The notes beneath the pieces were generated by a model. The model was not told the DNA's origin. It worked only from the letters and a program-made list of their open reading frames with translations, and did no database searches. The translations under genes were made by a program, and so were the position numbers. A stretch of DNA of 64,000 bases from Stictocephala bisonia (taxonomy: Eukaryota; Arthropoda; Insecta; Hemiptera; Membracidae). Shown one piece after another: positions 57,499 through 64,000 of the stretch (positions are counted from its first letter, which is position 1; every line of letters begins with the position of its first letter). Where the stretch lies: NCBI GenBank assembly GCA_035578905.1, contig JAQJVL010000280.1:1116001-1180000 (forward strand), given 5' to 3'.

Positions 57499-58018
57499 TT
57501 CAGCAACAGTGTGTTCGGAATTAGTAGATGATGAATCCCATGTTGGGGTGTCAAAACATGATGGTAGCTCCTGGCAATGGTTCAGTTGAGGGTGTTTGGA
57601 TGGACTTAACTGAGGAGTAGTTTCAGTCTCTTTGTTAGGGAAGAGCTGAGATTTAGAGTTATCAAACAACACTACAGGATTCCACACAAACTCTGGCATA
57701 GCATCTGGCATTGCTTCTGCTGAAACTTTAGGACTTAATGGTATGGAGCTCTTTTTAAAATGGTTCACTTTTGATGTTTGCCAATCAGTTGAATCAACAC
57801 CAAGTGGATCCTCATCTAAAATTACAGCTGTGTTATGGTTCTCCTTTTCTGTATGTGTTTCTCTGTAAAGTTTGTTGTAATTGTAATCCAGTCTTGGCGT
57901 ATTTAGAGCATCACAGCCTGGTAAGTTACTATCTGATAAGAGATATTCCAATGTTTGCTGTTTCAAGGTAGGTGGGATTTTTGATTTTGTAAGGCTGTTA
58001 TGCTGTAACGACGAATCA
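57499..58018 (-). CDS. Internal exon of an unidentified gene
   Basis: A 520-nt exon with acceptor TTTTCACAG|T and donor GAA|GTAAGT, open throughout (173 codons, ending in phase 0). The product is polar and low in structure, rich in Ser, Thr, Pro and Asn, with stretches such as TLEYLLSDSNLPG, FVWNPVVLFDNSKSQLFP and SSTNSEHTVAE. It joins in phase to the exon at 63679-63792. I see no domain. The disordered, phosphosite-like composition would suit a nuclear or scaffold protein, but this is only composition. A LINE and two DNA-transposon remnants fill the neighbouring intron. Confidence 0.65.
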
Positions 58019-58149
58019 CTGTGAAAACAAAAATAAATGTTTTTTAGAGGGTTAGAATTTGTGTATTTTAATTAAGTACATTGTCTGAGTGACTATTATG
58101 CAATACACTACATACTCCCAAGGGTTTTATCAGATAATCAATAAGAATC

Positions 58150-58360
58150 CCTTCAAAATCAAATCAAAAATCACTTTATTTCCACCAGAGTATAAAATAA
58201 AATAAACATATCGTATATAAAGAAAATACAAAATATACTTCACTAACCAAGTTTTTAAGCAAAATATCACATATATTTCATAATTTACAACATCATAAAA
58301 AATAGCTAAAATAACCACTCAAAAATAAAACACAATGTAAAATAATTAAGTCTTATCAAT
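58150..58360 (-). repeat. LINE 3' end fragment
   Basis: The minus strand ends GGTGGAAATAAAGTGATTTT then TGATTTGATTTTG, a LINE tail with short tandem repeats. The Tigger-type element begins immediately at 58362, so it probably inserted into this LINE. Confidence 0.5.
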
Positions 58361-58361
58361 A

Positions 58362-59256
58362 CAGTGGACTTCCGATTATCGGCGATAATGGGTGGCAGAA
58401 CGATCGCCGATAATCGATTTCCCCGTTAATCCAAAAATAGCCTAAAATGACCTTGTGATCTAAAATGATCCGTTTTAAAATAACCAGTATCTAAAAACTA
58501 TGTAAATTTACGCTAATACAAACAAATTGGGACCGGATCCTGTTCGGAATCTCGGGGTTTGTGAGAGTGAGTGTGTCTGTAGTAGAAATACACACAGACA
58601 CACACGCTCAGTGAGCAAGGGTCAGCCAGTGTATTAATGGAATGTGAGGAGAGAGCAAAAAACAGCTACTGCGTACTGTATTACAGTACAACAACACCCT
58701 AATGGTAGGTTGCGGCCTTTTATTTAGTTTTACAATCTTCGTTTGACAAGGGTCTGACAGCTAGGCTATACTTTACTGCTAACAACAAACAGATGGCTCC
58801 CAGCCTGTATTATTTCCCTTGCATAGTTGTTTTGTTCACATTCACACACAATGCACTAAGAAAAATACAAAATGTAGTAACGTAAACACAAAAATGCACT
58901 AAAAAAAACACTGTACACCAACTCACGTATGTCAACTCGTGAACGAAAACAAACTCACAGTGAAAATAGAATAAAAACAGCGCACTGAACTGAGCAATAT
59001 TGTTTACGTGTGTGACAAAGCAAGCGAACTTGACCGCAAATAACCTGGTTATGTGCCAAGGTCAGCCACTTCTACAGGGTGTCCATGCGTAAACGATCGC
59101 TATAGATAGTGCGCGCATGGATGAGCCTGCCTCGTCTTATTATTGCGTAGTGTTTTACATTTTTCTAAAGCGGTTTTTAATTTAATTTTTTTATTTGGCC
59201 ATCCCCGTTAATCCACAACACCGATAATCCGCTCGCCGATAATCGGGAGTCTACTG
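58362..59256. mobile_element. pogo/Tigger-type non-autonomous element, 895 bp
   Basis: Inverted ends CAGTGGACTTCCGATTATCG (left) and reverse complement CAGTAGACTCCCGATTATCG (right), flanked by TA on both sides (58360-58361 and 59257-59258). Additional CGATAATC and CCCCGTTAATCCA motifs lie inside both ends. No transposase was found. The TIR type matches pogo/Tigger elements of the Tc1/mariner superfamily. Confidence 0.9.
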
Positions 59257-60412
59257 TAGTTATTTTAGAAACTGAATCCGAAAGTAGAAAAAAAAGATAA
59301 ACAAACATTTTGCCTGGTTATAAAAATGACATTTATGAAGGGAAATGAGCCTACATGGGCATCAGAGGCCTGTGCGTAGGCTCAAGTTGTTTGTAATTAA
59401 ATTTAAGTGTTCCATATAACCTGTGAAATTACGAAGTTTAATTAATAAAACTAATATGTTAATTTGGAATAAACTATTTATGTGATATTATATTAAATAC
59501 TTAATCAAAAATTAAAATTTACGTTAGAAAATAATACAAATTTAACGAGAATAAAACTGTAGATAATGTGCCGATGTGTTAAATATGAAATGGGGAGGGG
59601 AGGAGGAGAAAAGGTCATGACCGCCTACAATCAGCAGAGATAAGGGACTCGGTCTCCTCGTCACTGAGTAGATGCAACCACGATTTAAGTCTTTTCTTAA
59701 ATACTGTAATCGACTTGGAATCAAATAGCGTATAACTTATAAATTGAGTGTGAAAGTTTCTGAACAGGACGTGAGCAATGTAAAAAGTATTTGTTGTTGA
59801 AAGAGATTTGTACTGATTGATTGTTATAATTCCTACTTTGTTTGCATATCTTGTGTTGTGTATGTGATCAATGGTGGAAAACAGTAAACCAAAGTGCTTA
59901 AAAATGTAAATGAATAAATCCTTAATAGATAGTTTTTTGTTAAGAAGAATTCTTGTTTCTCGAAATAGTAAATCAGAGGAATATCTTCAACATTTCATAA
60001 ACCCAGCTTTTAGAATGGACCTATGAACCACATTCAGACCTTCACGATGTGAGCTATATGATCCCCCCCAAACAACAATACCATAAGAAAGAATTGATTG
60101 CACATACGCAAAATATGCTAATTTTATTTCATTGAAATTAAGAACACTACTTAACTGTTTAAAAGCAAAAATAAATTTTCTGGCTTTGCTTTTTCAGAAA
60201 TTTATATGATCTATCCATTTCATAAGTGGTTTTAAGGTGGTTTTGGCAACTATGTATAACTAAATCCCTCAAAGTGTAGTCTCAAAGGTGCTAGGGAAAT
60301 TGGCAACAATTTTGTTTTAGAAATATTAAGTGATAAAATATTTTGGTCTAGCCATTTTTTTTTTACTATTTTAAGATCCAATAGAGCTTTATTACGAATA
60401 CTTTCCCATGAC

Positions 60413-61339
60413 TTATCTTTGATTAAAATTAAAGTATAATGCAAAAAGAAATAATTTTCCGTTAATATTTAATTTAGAAATGTTGTTAATGTATATTAAA
60501 AATAATATTGGTCCCAATGTACTACCCTGAACCACACCGTAATCAACAGTAAGCTCATCACTGTTTATACTGCAAATTGTCACCACCTGGCGTCGACCAG
60601 TCAGATAAGTTTTAAACCTGTCTAGTGCATTTCCCGATACACATATTATTGATAATTTAGAGATTAGTTTACTTCTATTTACGCTGTCAAAAGCTTTTTT
60701 CAAATCTAAAAATATTAAGAGAGAACGTGCATTGTCCCAGAGGGAATTACAAATTTTTTTGCTAACTTCGAAAAAAACATCTGAAACATTCTTATCTGTT
60801 CTGAACAAAAATTGACAATCTCCCAAGATATCATTTTGGGGAAGATCATTTACTAATTGTTCTTTTACTATCCTCTCAAGCACCTTGGATAACAGACTCA
60901 AAAGCAAGAGTGGCCTGAAATTATTTTTCTCAGAATATGAGTTAGATTTATAGAGAGGGAAAACTTTCGCTAATTTAAAACTGTCAGGAAAAATTACACT
61001 TGCCAAGTTGAGATTAATTAAATGTAATAATGGCTTAGAGAAGATATGTATGTTATCTTTAAGAGTGGAAGCGGAGACAGTATCAAATCCGGGCGCAGAC
61101 CTACCCCATAGAGTTGAAACATGTCGAATAACGTCATGCTCAGTCACTGTATGAAGTGTGAACACTGTAGGTTGCCTGTAATCTGCGTCATTGATGATAA
61201 GTAAACCACTACTGTCATTAGAACTATCCAGGGAACGTCCAAAAGAAACAAAAAAAGCTTTAAAGTAGTTTGCTACTTCTTTGCAAACACTATGAGTAAT
61301 GCTAAATACATTAGAACGGTATTTCAGAATGGAGGACAA
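60413..61339 (-). pseudogene. LINE reverse transcriptase, catalytic box lost
   Basis: A 308-residue frame with RT blocks GRSAPGFDTVSASTLKDNI, LAKVFPLYKS...NNFRPLLLLSLLSKVLERIV, LLIFLDLKKAFDSVN, VVQGSTLGPILFLIYINN and GKLFLFAL. In place of the expected F-A-D-D box the sequence continues F-A-L-Y and then shifts frame, so the catalytic Asp pair has been deleted. The thumb continues in another frame at 60444-60250 (WLDQNILSLNISKTKLLPI). Confidence 0.85.
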
Positions 61340-61554
61340 ATCCTTTTTATTATTTATCCCTGTTAGTTCATTGATGACTATCCAAAATCGTTTGAGGTCA
61401 TTCTGAAATTGGTTTAATTTAGATCTGTAATAATTACATTTAGAATATTTAATTGAATTAGCAATAAATTGTCTTAATGCAGAATAATTATTTTTTATCT
61501 TAATGTTAAAAGGTTGGTTTTTTTAACATTTTTACTTAACACTATATAGTAGAT

Positions 61555-61986
61555 TTACCTTTGTGATCCGTCAAGTAATCCAACATCCAACATAAACATG
61601 AAATTTTTACTTACTTTATCTCTTTCTCTAATTAATTTTATTAAATCATTTGATATCCATGGCTTCAATTTCTTAAATCTAGGTGTTTCTTTTCTGTCTA
61701 CTTTTGAGTCTTCAATTAAATCAGATATTATTTTTTTTAAATCAGATACACAAGAACTTAAATTTAGATTCAACAACACTGAAGCCCAATCAACCTGAGC
61801 AAGACTATAAGACAACCGTTTAGTGTCCACCACCCGAAGTGTTGTATTGTTGAACGTAGCCGACAGTGTCATAGCGGAGAAAGTAATAGTAAGGCCAATA
61901 CTATAGTGATCAGTTATTTCTGTTTGTAATACAGCTGTATTACGTAATTCATGTCTTTGTATCTTATAAAAATATGATATAAGCAT
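61555..61986 (-). pseudogene. LINE endonuclease C-terminal and pre-RT part
   Basis: ITDHYSIGLTI is the terminal D-H block of the APE endonuclease. It is followed by the pre-RT region VDWASVLLNLNLSS...FKKLKPWISNDLIKLIRERDK, which closely parallels the W-I-T/S-x-x-L/I block of insect LINEs. The 5' truncation point is near 61990. Confidence 0.8.
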
Positions 61987-61990
61987 GTCC

Positions 61991-63678
61991 CACTATTGCT
62001 TTGAACCCTAGTAGGCTTCTCTATACATTGGATAAGACTACTAAAAGATTTTCAAAATAAAGAATAATTCGATGCTTATGAAAGCTTATATATAACAAAA
62101 TTCACAGAAATTCTTGTTAATAACGAGCCAGGAACAATTGAAAACTCACCACTATTATTTTTAATTTATACAATTTATATATATATTATTATTATTTTCT
62201 TACTTAAATTATTCCATATATTTTATTTTTATTTTACTATGTGTTTTTAAAATCAATCAAATGTAAACAATATTAATTTAGTTTGTGTGTTTGAAGATGG
62301 TTACTTTGTTACTGAAAGGCCTTACGAAATTAAAAAATTATTTACTAGAGTGTTTGTTTCATCTTATAACGTTAAATTATTGACGAATATCTTGGGGAAC
62401 TGTGATAGAGCTAACATTTTTACAGAAAGTTTTAAAGCTTTCCAGGAAAATTGACATTGATAGCTCAAAGAATAAAGTGATTTTTTTCAAAGAAAGCAAT
62501 TTAATAGTGATTGTTCAGGCTGACGAGATTCAGACATGTTCAGTTTCTCAGACATGTCAAGTCAATTTTCATAATCAGAATAGTTTATTCCTAAATCCTA
62601 GCATAGAATACTCTCTCACAGTTAGTTGCTTTTTGTGTCCTTTTTAGCTCTTTTCCACCTCTTTCAACTGAGGTTATATAAGAAAATTGATCTGGGAATC
62701 TCACCTTGTTTTTATTTGCCGGTGTCGTCATACATTACAAAACACTCCACATGTATGAATTCTCAACTCGATTTAAGATTTCTTCTCGAGAGAATAATGT
62801 TCCTGTGTTTTTGCACTTGGTGTGTACTATTGTGGTTGTGTGGTTCATATCATGATTGACAACCCTCAAATTGGATAATTTGAATCTGTCTTAATACTAG
62901 GTGATTTTTATAAAAATGTATTCACCATTAGTTTGTTTGGAAAAATTCCATGCAGTCATGTTTCCACAACAGTTGTCAAAATCAGATTGTTTCTTTAAAT
63001 AAGGTAATAAAATCACTAGTCAGTCTTAGAATAGGTTTCTTTTATTTTTTCTGCTTTCAGATACTGTGGATAGGCACATGTTTTATCCATTAAATCTTCT
63101 GTTTTCTATTGAATTGTTAATTATATATGAACCATCATTTTGAGAACCTTTTAACTATCAACTTAAGTTTATTGAATTTATATATACATTTTACTGATTA
63201 ACATGAAATATTCTTTTTTATATAAGTGACCTCAAGACATTAAATTTCATGAGATTCATTAAATAAAAGAAAAAATTGATTAAGGAATTTTTTCCAATTC
63301 AAGATCTGTAATATAAAAAGCCATAATTAAGTCAGTCTTAAAAATGGCTTATTATGTGGTCTTAATAGCACTGTATCAAAAAAAGATGATGGAATGATGG
63401 TACTAATATTTTAACCATCATTTATATTTAATTTGAAGTCGTTACTGTATACAAAATCCAAGGTAAATAATTAATCATATTGATAAAATGTTAAACAAGA
63501 CCAAAGCACAAAACTAAAACTTTCCAGGCAAGTAAAGCATTTGAAAATTTCTCAAAGCTAGAGAGATTATCTTAAGGAAAATGTTGGTAACTAGATAAAT
63601 GGATAATTTGCTGTATGACTACTATTATTACTATTATAGATGAATTAAAAATACAGAACAAAAAGAATCTGTACTTAC
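61991..63678. other. Intron DNA, weak unassigned frames
   Basis: Broken plus-strand frames at 62290-62870 (such as VCVFEDGYFVTERPYEIKK and FLFAGVVIHYKTLHMYEFS) look coding-like but match no family I can name. They may be an old pseudogene or element. Confidence 0.3.
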
Positions 63679-63792
63679 AATTCTGCACATTTCTCTTTCA
63701 TGCTTGAAAGTAATTTTTCTAATTCAGAGGGACGTTGCCGCTTGAATGAGTTCAATGTGTTTCGCCAAGGTGGAGGTTCCAGCTGATATTTC
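63679..63792 (-). CDS. Internal exon of the same unidentified gene
   Basis: A 114-nt exon with acceptor CCAATCAG|G and donor TT|GTAAGT, encoding KYQLEPPPWRNTLNSFKRQR followed by PSELEKLLSSMKEKCAE. It enters needing one base to complete a codon and leaves with two, which fits the single leading base of the exon at 57499-58018. Five clustered Pro/Trp residues and a probable short helix (ELEKLLSSMKEK) are visible. No family is recognised. The gene's 5' exons lie beyond the right edge. Confidence 0.65.
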
Positions 63793-64000
63793 CTGATTGG
63801 AATGCAATATTTATTAACAATTCTTACACATTTTTAATCTATACCTTGCTTTTAATTCATATTTCGCCACTGAAGTTGGCATATGATTTTGTTAGAAAAA
63901 AGGATAGCCACTAAAAAAATTTGGTAAATGGGCTTGTCCTGTCTTTCTGATTTCTACCTAGTTTCTTCTTTCCTTTTTTTGGAAAAACCATAGATATGTT

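Larger units (their letters stand above)
59285..61990 (-). mobile_element. 5'-truncated LINE in the right-hand gene intron
   Basis: Minus-strand parts: the last quarter of the APE endonuclease (61986-61555), the RT (61339-60413), a C-terminal block (60444-59650, including KKRLKSWLHLLSDEETESL), and a 3' UTR with a hairpin GAGCCTAC...GTAGGCTC (59352-59386), ending in an A/T-rich tail near 59285. Confidence 0.85.

Overview
The window looks like non-coding-dominated chromosomal DNA from an insect with a large, AT-rich, transposon-filled genome. A hemipteran-like bug is plausible, but no marker here fixes the order. Host coding sequence is sparse. On the minus strand, four exons of a sorbitol dehydrogenase-type (SORD) alcohol dehydrogenase lie at 35272-35222, 11741-11708, 6412-6248 and 2148-1989. 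They join in phase. The gene runs leftward, and its remaining 3' exons lie beyond position 1. At the right end, two phase-compatible minus-strand exons (63792-63679 and 58018-57499) belong to a gene I do not recognise.

Almost everything else is mobile DNA, much of it nested. From left to right: a LINE 3' remnant (2.9-3.5 kb); a non-autonomous element with 14-bp inverted ends (3.5-4.35 kb); a fold-back hairpin (7.9-8.25 kb); a mariner relic with a SINE inside it (8.98-10.48 kb); a 36-bp minisatellite; a minus-strand LINE (12-14.9 kb); a large uncharacterised repeat (15.2-16.05 kb); a frameshifted 2.7 kb piggyBac element apparently inserted in a LINE 3' UTR (16.5-20.7 kb); a composite LINE (22.4-29.1 kb) interrupted by another LINE 3' end; a non-autonomous hAT with an exact 8-bp target duplication (32.1-33.1 kb); a palindromic dimer of an interspersed repeat (34.4-34.6 kb); SINEs; an RTE 3' end (37.1-37.4 kb); a Penelope fragment with a GIY-YIG domain (42-43 kb); a TTAA-flanked MITE (43.8-44.2 kb); a second large LINE carrying two SINEs (47.7-54.4 kb); a deleted piggyBac with about 43-bp-spaced subterminal repeats (55.9-56.9 kb); a pogo/Tigger-type non-autonomous element (58.36-59.26 kb); and a further minus-strand LINE (59.3-62 kb).

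The most interesting object is the composite LINE at 22.4-29.1 kb. Upstream of a standard APE endonuclease and reverse transcriptase, its decayed coding region shows in order a PWWP-type chromatin-reader domain, a Ulp1/SENP-type cysteine protease domain, an SGNH/GDSL esterase domain and a macro domain of the ADP-ribose hydrolase kind (TARG1/OARD1-like). The second LINE (48.4-54.4 kb) independently shows coiled coil, Ulp1-like protease, SGNH esterase, endonuclease and RT. Esterase and PHD domains are known in ORF1 of CR1-like LINEs. The combination here would give the element a chromatin reader plus two enzymes predicted to remove protein modifications (ubiquitin-like and ADP-ribose). Both copies here are broken, so this is a fossil record of the architecture, not an active gene.
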